The notes under the pieces are model-generated. The model did no database searches. It had not been told where the DNA came from and worked only from the letters and a program-made list of their open reading frames with translations. 64,000 nucleotides of DNA, from positions 1 through 64,000 of the forward strand of contig URAZ01000016.1 in NCBI GenBank assembly GCA_900545925.1, written 5' to 3'. This document shows positions 34,448-43,068 of this stretch, piece by piece. This DNA is from an uncultured Eubacteriales bacterium. Lineage in GTDB: Bacteria > Bacillota > Clostridia > Oscillospirales > Oscillospiraceae. Numbering within the stretch: the stretch's first letter is position 1; each line of letters starts with the position of its first letter. A program made the position numbers and the translations under genes.

Positions 34448-35329
34448 ATGGTGACCAATACACCGAAGTTTGAAGTACAGCTTCGAGGCGGTTTTTCTGA
34501 TAGAAATGGAATTAAAGTTGAGAATTGTGCTTTGCAGTCTACGGAGTTTGATTCCCGTACTCGAACGGCTATTATAAATGCAACAAGAGTCATTATCAAT
34601 GCTTTACAGAACAGTAATTTGTCGTATTATCAATCTTTTTTGAAAAATACTCTGTCTGAAGTTTATACTCAAGAAGTTATCTGGTCAGCCAGTTATGATG
34701 GAACCTATGTCGAAGAAATAATATATTCGACCATTCGTGCAGACAACTATGACTCTGTTTTGACCTTAATTGAATACATCGCGCGGCAAGTATTGGAGCA
34801 TTGTGGAAGAATGCTTCCTGACCCCGTATGCTCAAACGTCATACAAATTTATAACAGAACATTTGAACGCGAATATGTCGGGTATAGATTTGTAGGAGAT
34901 ACAATTATGCCGATAACTGATGAAATTGAACAAACTGCAATCGAATCCGCGCTTAACTCAGAGTTTCAAGAAATACAGCAGCATTTTAAGAAAGCCACGG
35001 GTCTCCTTGCGGATAGAACAACTCCAGATTACCAAAATTCCATTAAAGAAAGCATCACCGCGATTGAGCGAATGTGCTCCATTATTCTCGGAAAGTCGGC
35101 AACATTAGGAGATGCACTAAAAAAGCTGGAAGCACACGGCATAATAATTCACCCGGCTTTAAAAACTGCATTCGATAAACTATACGGATATACCAGCGAT
35201 AGTTCAGGAATTCGCCATGCCGGACAACTTGGTGGTGCAGGTGCGACCTTTGACGAAGCAAAGTTTATGTTGGTGGCATGTAGTGCATTCGTAAATTATT
35301 TAACGTCATTGTTTTCAAAAAGTAATTAA
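34448..35329 (+). CDS. AbiJ-like (AbiJ-NTD4/HEPN-type) abortive infection protein
   Basis: A 293-residue protein. The N-terminal half (VENCALQSTEFDSRTRTAII, then YYQSFLKNTLSEVY) and the central REYVGYRFVGDTIMPITDEI with the C-terminal DYQNSIKESITAIERMCSII and SGIRHAG resemble proteins annotated as AbiJ-NTD4-containing, part of abortive phage defence. The R-x-x-x-H-like HEPN motif could be represented by IRHAG near residue 255. The gene is clearly more AT-rich than its neighbours. AGGAGGA lies before ATG. It is followed after about 60 bases by another AT-rich gene, so the two form a cargo island. Confidence 0.65.
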   Translation: MVTNTPKFEVQLRGGFSDRNGIKVENCALQSTEFDSRTRTAIINATRVIINALQNSNLSYYQSFLKNTLSEVYTQEVIWSASYDGTYVEEIIYSTIRADNYDSVLTLIEYIARQVLEHCGRMLPDPVCSNVIQIYNRTFEREYVGYRFVGDTIMPITDEIEQTAIESALNSEFQEIQQHFKKATGLLADRTTPDYQNSIKESITAIERMCSIILGKSATLGDALKKLEAHGIIIHPALKTAFDKLYGYTSDSSGIRHAGQLGGAGATFDEAKFMLVACSAFVNYLTSLFSKSN

Positions 35330-35388
35330 ATGCTCGTTATCCGAAACAATCCGCTATATCTCAAGCCATATAAAAGGGAATAAAAAGC

Positions 35389-36438
35389 ATGACGGACATT
35401 TTGAACATTTCTGATAATGAGTATATATACATTTGGCAGGAACTCCATCGCCAGCAGATGGTATTTCATCCGACCTTAGCCCCAGCAGGGAGATTCAATT
35501 CACAGGATTTTTTTCGCTCGCTGGAAACGAAACCGTTCAGTTTATTCATAGATAGAAACATTTTAAGCAGTCTATTACAATTTTGCAAAGAAGGGCACAT
35601 ACAAAGCGCCGAAGCAAAGCGTATTGGTGTTCTTATGACGTGGTCAAGATTATGCGGCATAGACATTAGCGCTGGGCTGGCGGTGCGGGAGCGAGCATCT
35701 CAGCGTCATTCTCAATCAGCTGCATTGTTTGAATTGCAGCGCTTTTTTGACGTGTTTGATCAGTACCCTTCACAAACATGGCTACAAGTTGCAACAGGAC
35801 GATTGACTGAAATTCCTCCAATTACGTTCTCAGAGAAAGCGGCATATGGCATATCTGTGGACTATTCTGATGCCGGTGATCACTATGAAATGGCCGTCGC
35901 ATCCCTCCTTCATTTGGTGTGGCTATACCGTAACAACGATGCAACTCCGTTGGAAAAGATACGCGATTTTTATTTGTGGCTATATGATAATCTCTTAACC
36001 AGTGAGTATTTATTGGTTTATGCGGCAATGCTTTTCACAAATCAGTCGAAGATAAAAGCCCCAAAGCACGCAAACTCGAATCGCCTTAAGGCAATTATTT
36101 CAGGCTGCGAAAACCAGGCTTGGGATATATCCTATCTGACAAATTGGAGTACTTTATATTCAGAACCTGAACGCTATGACAGAGATTTCCTGTTCGCGAC
36201 AAATGATAGTTTATTGAAACAAATCTTCATAAACACAAATGGCCCTTATCGATTGAACGGAGTTTTGTTTTCCGTATTGCCTAAAAGGGAGTATAATCAG
36301 ATAATTGAATTGATTCAGGAAAAGCAAAACGTCAGAGTAAAACCAGATTTCGGAGCAAACCCATCTGCATATTTCCGCGCACTGATTGAAGCTGAAACAG
36401 ACAGGCTTCTTTCTTTGCCAGGGATTGAAGCTACATAA
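35389..36438 (+). CDS. Unknown protein, possible PIN-like nuclease
   Basis: A 349-residue AT-rich gene on the same strand as the AbiJ-like gene. SLFIDRNILSSLLQFCKEG near residue 48, an acidic helix after it, and YDRDFLFATNDSLLKQIF near 265 resemble the first and last acidic clusters of PIN-like RNases; this is a pattern-level guess. No membrane segments. A weak AAGGGAATAAAA site precedes ATG. It probably entered together with the upstream gene. Confidence 0.5.
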   Translation: MTDILNISDNEYIYIWQELHRQQMVFHPTLAPAGRFNSQDFFRSLETKPFSLFIDRNILSSLLQFCKEGHIQSAEAKRIGVLMTWSRLCGIDISAGLAVRERASQRHSQSAALFELQRFFDVFDQYPSQTWLQVATGRLTEIPPITFSEKAAYGISVDYSDAGDHYEMAVASLLHLVWLYRNNDATPLEKIRDFYLWLYDNLLTSEYLLVYAAMLFTNQSKIKAPKHANSNRLKAIISGCENQAWDISYLTNWSTLYSEPERYDRDFLFATNDSLLKQIFINTNGPYRLNGVLFSVLPKREYNQIIELIQEKQNVRVKPDFGANPSAYFRALIEAETDRLLSLPGIEAT

Positions 36439-36475
36439 TTTTGAAAAAGCAAGAGATTCTTTAATATCTCACAAG

Positions 36476-36504
36476 TTTTCACCGAGAATGCCATGTGCTA
36501 CAAT
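36476..36504 (+). promoter_or_regulatory. Promoter of small RNA copy 2
   Basis: TTTTCA (36476-36481), 17-base spacer, TACAAT (36499-36504). Same spacing and flanking bases as the promoter at 24674. Confidence 0.6.
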
Positions 36505-36510
36505 ACTCCT

Positions 36511-36664
36511 GTATTCTAGGTCAGAGCAGATCAAGGGCGGAGCTATTTCAGGGCGGAGGTGAAAACTTGGGGACAGGTATGCCCCCGGTTCCGCGCGCAG
36601 GACATGGAATGAAATAATGGACTCATAAGACCGTAATTGCCGTTTGGCAGTTGCGGTCTTTTTG
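36511..36664 (+). ncRNA. Candidate small RNA / leader, copy 2
   Basis: The second copy of the unit at 24709. Conserved blocks occur in the same order, including TATTCTAGGTCAGAGCAG, GGGCGGAG twice, and CCCCGGTTCCGCGCGCAGG. The terminator stem (36627-36641 with 36646-36660) keeps 15 pairs although two positions differ from copy 1; a T-A pair becomes T-G. It ends 33 bases before the JAB-domain gene, the same distance as copy 1 from the helicase gene. Confidence 0.6.
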
Positions 36665-36696
36665 CGTCCGGACACAAAAATGAAGGGAGACACAGC

Positions 36697-38037
36697 ATGA
36701 CAGACACAGAAAACACTTTCGGCGGCTTTACGCTTCTGGACGATGAGGAGGAATTTGACGTAGAGAAGATCTTTGGTGGAAGCTCGGATGAACCCGCACC
36801 GCCTCCTCCCGCGCCAACTTTGGCAGAAGAAGCCAAGCCCCAGCCCGAGCCGGAACAGACGCTCCCTGCAAAGACGCAGGAAGTACCGGCAGAAGAAAAA
36901 CAGCCTCTGGAACTCTTTTCGGCGTTTACAAGCGCAGAAAGCGACCCCATCCCAGAAGCAGCCCCGGTCAACAGCCTTGCGCCAAGACCCCAAACACAAC
37001 TGTCGCTCTTTGACAAGCCGCCCGTTTTTCAGTACGGCGGCGCCAGAGAGCAGATCACGGACGCAGATATGACCTTCGAGGCCCTGCGTATCCAGAAGGC
37101 GGATGATTTCCCCGAATTGGAGGATGCGTCGGCTGTCACATGGCAGGTACGGTACGGAGATGTTACAAAGTCCGTTTCCGCGCCCAAGACAGACACCATC
37201 GCGGCCATGAAAGCGGAGATCGAGAAATCCAAAGCGTTCCTGGACAGCCTGAAAAAAGGTAAGATCAAGGACCCAGAGTGCGTCGTGAAGCCGCAGATCC
37301 GGATGCAGAAGAAGGGCATCGCGGACTACAAGGGTGTATTCCCGACGCTGGAAGCTGCGCGCGCGTCCAACAAGGTCATCTGCCTCATCCCCTCGCGGGA
37401 CGGGCAGACGTATGAGATGCGCCGGAGCGAGCTCGGCGAGTTTATCGCGCCCAAACACAAGATCACGGAGTTTTCAGAGGTAAGAGCCGGCTTTCGTCCG
37501 GCTCTTCCTCGCATTCCGCAGGAGCTTTTGCGCGCCATCATTGGCTTTTTCAGAAGTCAGATGGAATCGGGCGCGGAGTTTGAAGCCCTTGTCCGTATCT
37601 ACTGGGATCGGAAAGAACAGAAATTCATTCCGTTCGTGCCGAAGCAGCGCGTTACCAAGGATCGTGTCACGGTTCGGCTGACGGACGAAGATCTTCCGGA
37701 CGATACGCGATATCTGTACTACGCGGACATTCACTCGCACAACAGCATGAAGGCAGTCTTTTCAGCTATCGACGATCAGGACGAGCGCGGCACGCGGCTG
37801 TATCTCGTGATCGGCCGTCTGGATCGCTTCTTCCCGGAGATCTCCGCACGCATTTCCTGCGGCGGCAGCTTCGTCCCCATCGAGCCCAGCTTGGTGCTTG
37901 AAGGAGTGGGCAGCGGCTTTCCCGCGGGATGGAACGACAAGGTCGTCCATCAGCTTCCAGAACTCCCGAAACCGCCGTCCGCACACTTCGCGGGCGTGCG
38001 CTCGTTTCTGGGCGGATTGCTTGGAGGTGCGGGATGA
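36697..38037 (+). CDS. JAB/JAMM-domain protein (PRTRC-A-like)
   Basis: A 446-residue protein. The first 110 residues are acidic and P/E-rich (EEEFDVEKIFGGSSDEPAP). A C-terminal Mov34/JAB metalloprotease-like domain has the metal motif HSHNSMKAVFSAID, i.e. HxHx7SxxD, near residue 347. JAMM enzymes cleave isopeptide bonds or trim ubiquitin-like tails. It overlaps the ThiF/E1 gene by four bases, as in PRTRC-type cassettes. AGGGAGA precedes ATG 36697. Confidence 0.75.
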   Translation: MTDTENTFGGFTLLDDEEEFDVEKIFGGSSDEPAPPPPAPTLAEEAKPQPEPEQTLPAKTQEVPAEEKQPLELFSAFTSAESDPIPEAAPVNSLAPRPQTQLSLFDKPPVFQYGGAREQITDADMTFEALRIQKADDFPELEDASAVTWQVRYGDVTKSVSAPKTDTIAAMKAEIEKSKAFLDSLKKGKIKDPECVVKPQIRMQKKGIADYKGVFPTLEAARASNKVICLIPSRDGQTYEMRRSELGEFIAPKHKITEFSEVRAGFRPALPRIPQELLRAIIGFFRSQMESGAEFEALVRIYWDRKEQKFIPFVPKQRVTKDRVTVRLTDEDLPDDTRYLYYADIHSHNSMKAVFSAIDDQDERGTRLYLVIGRLDRFFPEISARISCGGSFVPIEPSLVLEGVGSGFPAGWNDKVVHQLPELPKPPSAHFAGVRSFLGGLLGGAG

Positions 38038-38798
38038 AGTTTGCAGAGAACCGCCCCGTAAAGATCGTCATGCTGGGAGCCGGAGGCACCGGCGGACATA
38101 TCGCGCCGCATCTGTACCGGCTTTTGTACGCGCTGGAACGGCCTGTCCGCTTTATCATCTGTGACGGGGATATCGTGGAGGAAAAGAATCTCGTTCGCCA
38201 GAACTTCACACCGGCTGACCTTGGGGAAAACAAGGCAAAGGTGCTGGCGGAGCGGTATTCCTCCGTATTCGGAATGGAAACGGAGTATGTGCCGGAATTT
38301 ATTGAGTCCGGCGAGCGGCTTCTTTCCATGCTGCAAGCGCGGTCGTTCCCGACCGGGCCGTACTGGAATTCGCCAACCGTCAAAGAGCTGGTGATCCTCA
38401 TCGGCGCGGTGGACAACAACAAGAGCCGAAAACTCTGCCACGAGGTCTTTTACAAGCTGGATGATCTCATCTACATCGACAGCGGCAACGGCATGCACAC
38501 CGGGCAGATCGTCTGCGGCATCCGCAGCGGCGGGCGCACGTTTTACCGGCCCGTCGGAGCGGCGTTCCCGGAGGTTTTGCAGGACACAGACAAATTCCCG
38601 ACGGAGCTGAGCTGCGCCGAGGCGTCTGTTTCCGCGCCGCAGAGCATCGCCGCCAACATCACAGCGGCTACCGCCGTCGTGGACATGATCTACAACATCC
38701 TGACCGTCGGAGAAACGCGCGTGCGGCAGATCACGTTTGCAACGGGCTCTGTCAATATGCGTGCGACACTACAAAAATCAAGAAAAAAGGCAGCGTAA
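38034..38798 (+). CDS. ThiF/E1-like protein (PRTRC ThiF family)
   Basis: A 254-residue Rossmann-fold adenylating-enzyme homologue. The nucleotide loop VMLGAGGTGGHIAPHL is near residue 11; FIICDGDIVEEKNLVRQNFT contains the D and NxxRQ residues that bind ATP in ThiF/MoeB/E1 proteins. No zinc CxxC pairs are seen, and the thioester cysteine is not evident. ATG 38034 overlaps the JAB gene stop. It fits the PRTRC ThiF-related protein and would activate a ubiquitin-like carboxyl terminus if one exists. Confidence 0.8.
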   Translation: MKFAENRPVKIVMLGAGGTGGHIAPHLYRLLYALERPVRFIICDGDIVEEKNLVRQNFTPADLGENKAKVLAERYSSVFGMETEYVPEFIESGERLLSMLQARSFPTGPYWNSPTVKELVILIGAVDNNKSRKLCHEVFYKLDDLIYIDSGNGMHTGQIVCGIRSGGRTFYRPVGAAFPEVLQDTDKFPTELSCAEASVSAPQSIAANITAATAVVDMIYNILTVGETRVRQITFATGSVNMRATLQKSRKKAA

Positions 38799-38817
38799 AA
38801 AAGAAAGGATTTTGAAC

Positions 38818-39561
38818 ATGAAAACAGTCTATATCCCCGCCGGTGCGACGTACAACTATGAAACGCTTGTCACGGACGATGTGATCGTCCATGGGCATCT
38901 GCACGTCACGAACGGCTTGAAAGCGAAACATATTTCCGGCAGAGGATTTCTTACCGCCGGTGAGGTTTCCGCAGACGTCGTGAATGTGACGGAGCTGGAA
39001 TGCGGCACGGTCATCTGCCGGAGACTGCTGGCGCAGCGCGTCAGCTGCAACGAGGCCATGATCTCGGAAAGCGCCGCTGTTTCCCGTTTCTTCTCCGCTA
39101 ACTATGTCAAGGCTCCCAGCCTGACCGTGGCGGTCAGTGAGATCGGCGAAGCGGACGCAGATGAGATCGTGCATCTGACGCCGAAGCCGCGTGGGATGCT
39201 CCTGACGCTGCTTCTTTCCATGCTGCGCACCTTCTGGCTGCGCCTGACGGCAAGCCGTCCGCAGGGCAGGTTTGAGAAGCCGCGCACGGAAGCGGAAGAA
39301 CCGTCTGACACGCCGGAAGATACCGAAATGAAAGCCAACATCGCAAAAATTGTGCAGGAGGTGCTTGCTCAGCAGGCGGCGGAAAAAGCCGCCTGCGAGA
39401 ACGATGCAAATGATGCGGACGACTTTGAGCTTCAACGCATGATCGGCACGTTCAAGCTGCTGCGAAGCAAAGGCTACACGATGCGCATTCTCCCCGGCAC
39501 GCCGGAAGAAAACGCACCGGTCTTTGACTTTGCGGCTGAGAGCATTCAGCCAGCGGCGTGA
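38818..39561 (+). CDS. Bactofilin-like beta-helix protein
   Basis: A 247-residue protein whose first 120 residues repeat short hydrophobic strands (DDVIVHGHLHVTNGLKAKHI, then GFLTAGEVSADVVNVTELEC), the pattern of polymer-forming bactofilins. A hydrophobic segment near 140-155 (MLLTLLLSMLRTFWL) and a charged E/A-rich tail follow. AAAGGA precedes ATG. It could form a scaffold for the element's DNA or proteins. Confidence 0.55.
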   Translation: MKTVYIPAGATYNYETLVTDDVIVHGHLHVTNGLKAKHISGRGFLTAGEVSADVVNVTELECGTVICRRLLAQRVSCNEAMISESAAVSRFFSANYVKAPSLTVAVSEIGEADADEIVHLTPKPRGMLLTLLLSMLRTFWLRLTASRPQGRFEKPRTEAEEPSDTPEDTEMKANIAKIVQEVLAQQAAEKAACENDANDADDFELQRMIGTFKLLRSKGYTMRILPGTPEENAPVFDFAAESIQPAA

Positions 39562-39572
39562 GGTCAGGAAGG

Positions 39573-40988
39573 ATGGAACAGGAATTGCAGAAGGAACCCA
39601 AACGCTCCTTTTATGCCTTGGAACAGCTCCGGCAGACGGCAGAGAGCATTCTGCGCGGCAGCCAGCGCCTTCTGAAGTGCCGCGCCGGTGTGGAGAAATA
39701 CCGCACGGCGCAGCCGCAGCGTGCGTATGCGTACTATCTGGAATTGCAGAAAACGAGAGATGCGCTTCTTGCGGCGTTCGGCGATGCACAGCGGAATCTT
39801 CTGGAATTGGAGGAAACCGCGCTGGCAGGAAAAACCGGGCAGCTTCAAGCAGGGTTACGCCGCTTTGATCTCATGTCCAGAGCGTACAAGCCTGTGTATG
39901 AAGTCCTGACCGGCTTTGCAAAGTCGCTGCCGCAGACGGATACCGTCAACGCGGCGGTGATCGGGCGGCTGATGAATCATGTCCGTATGGGCTACTATCC
40001 GACAGACCCGGAAAATATCACGCACATCCTGCGCGGGATCGCGTTTCCGGAGGGCGTGACGACAAATCTGCTCGACCCCTGCTGCGGCTGCGGCAAGGCC
40101 CTTCGGCAGCTTGCCAACGGCAACAACTGCTACACCTACGGCATGGAGCTGGACGAACACCGCGCGGAGGAAGCGCAAACCAGACTCCATCGCGTCGGCT
40201 TTGGCAGCTTCTTTCACAGCCAGATCAGCCGTGAGGCGTTCCATGTGCTGTTTCTGAATCCACCGTATCTGTCCGTTCTGACCGAGGGCGGCAGCCGGGT
40301 GCGCAGCGAAAAGCAGTTTCTGGTGCAGAGCATCCGGACGCTCATGCTGAGCGGCCTGCTCATCTACATCGTGCCGTATTATCGGCTGACGCCGGATATC
40401 TGTAAAATCCTCGCGGAGAACTTTTCCGACCTTTCCGTCTGGAAATTTACAAGCGGCGAGTTTGCCAGATTCCATCAGGCGGTCGTGCTGGGGCTTCGGA
40501 GAAAGCCGACGGAAGACGATGAAACGGCTGACCGGCTGGGCGCACAGACGCTGGTTCCGGAGAAAATTCCGTGTGTCACGGAGCTGGAGGAAAACCGCTA
40601 CGCGCTGCCCGCCGTAACAAAAACCGTCGAGGCTTTTCGCGGCGAACGGTTCAACGAGAAGGAGCTGGAACGCCAGCTGACGCGCTCCGGCAGCTTTACA
40701 CGGCTGCTGCATGCAAAAAGCGCGCTGGACAGCACGGAAAAGCATCCGCTTCTGCCCCTTTCCATTGGACAGATTGGTCTCATCGGCGGCTCCGGGATGA
40801 TCAACGGACTGATCGAATGCGATACTCCGCACATCATCAAGGGCCGTATTGTGAAAGTCAAAAATGTAGAACGTGAAGAACAGTTTGACCGGCACGGAAA
40901 TCATACCGGCACAGAGGTGCGAGAGGTCGTCAGCAACAAGATGATCTTCAACGTCCTGACGCCAAACGGATTTCTGGCGCTGAGTTAG
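39573..40988 (+). CDS. N6-adenine-type DNA methyltransferase (DUF6094-like)
   Basis: A 471-residue protein. The SAM-binding motif I LLDPCCGCGKALRQL is near residue 165 and the catalytic motif IV FLNPPYLSV near 228, as in N6-adenine methyltransferases. The N-terminal 130 residues are helical with a coiled coil. ATG 39573 follows GGAAGG. No restriction endonuclease gene adjoins it, so it may protect the element as an orphan methylase. A cysteine run (PCCGC) in motif I is typical of DUF6094. Confidence 0.8.
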   Translation: MEQELQKEPKRSFYALEQLRQTAESILRGSQRLLKCRAGVEKYRTAQPQRAYAYYLELQKTRDALLAAFGDAQRNLLELEETALAGKTGQLQAGLRRFDLMSRAYKPVYEVLTGFAKSLPQTDTVNAAVIGRLMNHVRMGYYPTDPENITHILRGIAFPEGVTTNLLDPCCGCGKALRQLANGNNCYTYGMELDEHRAEEAQTRLHRVGFGSFFHSQISREAFHVLFLNPPYLSVLTEGGSRVRSEKQFLVQSIRTLMLSGLLIYIVPYYRLTPDICKILAENFSDLSVWKFTSGEFARFHQAVVLGLRRKPTEDDETADRLGAQTLVPEKIPCVTELEENRYALPAVTKTVEAFRGERFNEKELERQLTRSGSFTRLLHAKSALDSTEKHPLLPLSIGQIGLIGGSGMINGLIECDTPHIIKGRIVKVKNVEREEQFDRHGNHTGTEVREVVSNKMIFNVLTPNGFLALS

Positions 40989-40996
40989 GAGGAATT

Positions 40997-41545
40997 ATGT
41001 TAACTGCAAATCTTGCAATTGTTGCACCCGTCACAGAAGCAGATGACCGGGCGGCACGCGAAGCTGTCTGGCAGCAGGTCACGGAGCGGATCGTCCCGCA
41101 GATGGGAAAGCTCTGCACGCGCTTCGAACCGTCCGGCGGCGCATGGGGACAGAAAGTGTCCAGTCCATACAGCGTCATTCTGGGCAGAAACGAACCGGCG
41201 CTGTTCCTGTACTTCTACGCATCTGCGAAGCATCAGTTGGATGAGCGCGCAAAGGCGCATCTGGACGGCTTCATGGAGCATCTGGAGATCGGGAACGAGC
41301 AGACCATCGGCGATACAAAGATGTGCACCGCCTACCTCAAGGGCAACACCGCCGAAGCGCGTTCCCACATGGAGTGGCACATCGCCAGCATGTTTGGAGA
41401 GCTGATGCCGGACTGCGGGATCTATTTCCTGCGGGAAGGCCGGTCGTATCTGAATGAGGCAGAACATAAGAAAATTCTCTGCAATATGAAGGACTATGCC
41501 ATCTGCGTGGTGAAGCTGGTATGGGAGAAAGCGGATGAAGATTGA
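40997..41545 (+). CDS. Unrecognised 182-residue protein
   Basis: Soluble, no membrane segments; starts MLTANLAIVAPVTEADDRAA. Contains YSVILGRNEPALFLYFYAS and MEWHIASMFGELMPDCGIYF. AGGAGGA ribosome site, 8 bases after the methylase. It overlaps the next gene by 11 bases. No family recognised; conserved position suggests an accessory role in the module. Confidence 0.6.
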   Translation: MLTANLAIVAPVTEADDRAAREAVWQQVTERIVPQMGKLCTRFEPSGGAWGQKVSSPYSVILGRNEPALFLYFYASAKHQLDERAKAHLDGFMEHLEIGNEQTIGDTKMCTAYLKGNTAEARSHMEWHIASMFGELMPDCGIYFLREGRSYLNEAEHKKILCNMKDYAICVVKLVWEKADED

Positions 41546-41825
41546 TCTTTCCATGCTCGTGCAGGAATTAGCGGTTCTTCCGCATACGCCTGTCGAGCAT
41601 AATGAGGTTTCTGCCTACGTTCTGACGCACATTTTCGCGCCGCTTCGGGAGAAACACAAGGTCATGTTCGCCGATCTGGATTTTAGCGCTTTTACCGAGG
41701 AAGATCTCGACGCTCTGCGCGGTATGCTGTCAGACGAAGAAGAACGGCTGAATCGGCTGCTTCGTTTGCAGGATATCCTGCGCGCAGCCAAACCAAAAGC
41801 AGCAGCGGCTAGGCGCTTTTGCTGA
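41535..41825 (+). CDS. Unrecognised 96-residue protein
   Basis: Starts inside the end of the previous gene, implying coupling. The C-terminal half is a charged helix (SDEEERLNRLLRLQDILRAA) and the end RRFC is basic. It is about the size of a ubiquitin-like PRTRC-C protein but has no visible ubiquitin-like signature or GG tail. Function unknown. Confidence 0.55.
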   Translation: MKIDLSMLVQELAVLPHTPVEHNEVSAYVLTHIFAPLREKHKVMFADLDFSAFTEEDLDALRGMLSDEEERLNRLLRLQDILRAAKPKAAAARRFC

Positions 41826-41836
41826 AGGAGGTACAG

Positions 41837-42406
41837 ATGGCAGACTATGAGGAAATCGCCTATGCGGTAGAAACGATCCGTGCAGCCCATTTATTCTATG
41901 AATATGGAAAGCTGGACCGGCTGCTGGAGATAGGCGTCACGCATTCCGAAGATGATCTGTTCGAGATCTATTATGATCTTCTGGCTGCGGCTACAGACTA
42001 CATGGACGAAAAATTTAATGATGACTACGAAGTAAATCACTGGTATTTCAGCTTCCGCAGCATGATGCAGTATTACCGCCTGATCCGGGAATATGGAAGC
42101 CTTCACAGCATGAGGCTTTCAGAAAACCCCTACGTCAAAAAAGCGGAACAGAAGTTAGCTGCGGAATTATATTCCTGCGGGTGCAGCGGTGGTATGGGCT
42201 GGGGCTATCAGATGAAAATCAGCTCCAAATGGTCGAGCGGCGTCATGGTGGAAACAGACTGCTATTTTCATGGCGAGTATGAGCTGCTGGAAGCGCTGCT
42301 TGCCATTGACGCATGGTACACAGAGGAGGTACGAAAGTTGGAAACCCTGCTTAAAGTGGAACGCGCCGCTAAGACAGCGTATGTTCCGGAATTGGAGGCG
42401 GCATGA
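41837..42406 (+). CDS. Unrecognised 189-residue protein
   Basis: ATG 41837 follows GGAGG by 7 bases. Mostly acidic helices (YAVETIRAAHLFYEYGKLD, DDLFEIYYDLLAAATDYMD) and a Gly/Cys segment CGCSGGMGWGYQM. No known family. It overlaps the E2-like gene by four bases, so the two are translated together. Confidence 0.6.
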   Translation: MADYEEIAYAVETIRAAHLFYEYGKLDRLLEIGVTHSEDDLFEIYYDLLAAATDYMDEKFNDDYEVNHWYFSFRSMMQYYRLIREYGSLHSMRLSENPYVKKAEQKLAAELYSCGCSGGMGWGYQMKISSKWSSGVMVETDCYFHGEYELLEALLAIDAWYTEEVRKLETLLKVERAAKTAYVPELEAA

Positions 42407-43065
42407 AAAAGGACGAACTGCGGATCCGTATTATCCCGGATAATGGGCAGATCCTGATCGAAACGTATACAGATGGAATCGTGACCTGCAAAGAAGTGCA
42501 GGAGGATGCCTTGCTGGACTGCATCAAAATCAGCCAGCGTCAGTATCTCAGCAGTGGCTTTTTGCCGCCGGGTTGCTTCCATGTCGGGATTCATCCGAAC
42601 GAAGGCAAGTCATACTGCCTGCGGTATCCGCGTCTGTATGCGGACATCAGCTATCATGAAACGCCATATCCAAACTTTCCATTGCCAAGATTGGTATTCG
42701 CATTTCGTGTTGACACAGATGGAAAAGTCAGCGAATGCAGGCTGGGGGTTACTGCGGATGAGCGGCTGACGCCGGAAACGGCGATGTTCCGCTATCTGTT
42801 TTCCAATGTCAGTGGCAGCGATGGGCGCATTTGTATTGGCTGCAATACGCTGCCCCAGTACAAAACGCCGCACGCACTTGCCAGCTTGCCGACATTCCTG
42901 CTGTCCATCCCAAATGGAGATCACAGCTTCAATGCACTGAACAACAAGCTGGGGATGCAATACCGCGATCTTTTGGAGCATCTCAAGGACAAAGACTCGT
43001 CGTATTACTATTCCGATGTGCTGATCCCCAACGGAAAGACCTTGAAAGACTTTATTGGAGGGTAA
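42403..43065 (+). CDS. E2-like protein (PRTRC-B / Prok-E2 type)
   Basis: A 220-residue protein whose central part (FAFRVDTDGKVSECRLGV, then PETAMFRYLFSNVSGSDGRICIGCNTLP) has the layout of PRTRC system protein B, a prokaryotic E2-like fold; the cysteine in RICIGCN is placed like the E2 active-site cysteine. The C-terminus ends LKDFIGG. With ThiF/E1 and JAB genes in the same module it completes an E1-E2-JAB set. Confidence 0.65.
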   Translation: MKKDELRIRIIPDNGQILIETYTDGIVTCKEVQEDALLDCIKISQRQYLSSGFLPPGCFHVGIHPNEGKSYCLRYPRLYADISYHETPYPNFPLPRLVFAFRVDTDGKVSECRLGVTADERLTPETAMFRYLFSNVSGSDGRICIGCNTLPQYKTPHALASLPTFLLSIPNGDHSFNALNNKLGMQYRDLLEHLKDKDSSYYYSDVLIPNGKTLKDFIGG

Positions 43066-43068
43066 CGT

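Noticed and set aside
41535..41825. Ubiquitin-like PRTRC-C protein
   Set aside because: Right size and position but no beta-grasp pattern, no conserved PRTRC-C residues and no GG terminus; left as unknown.
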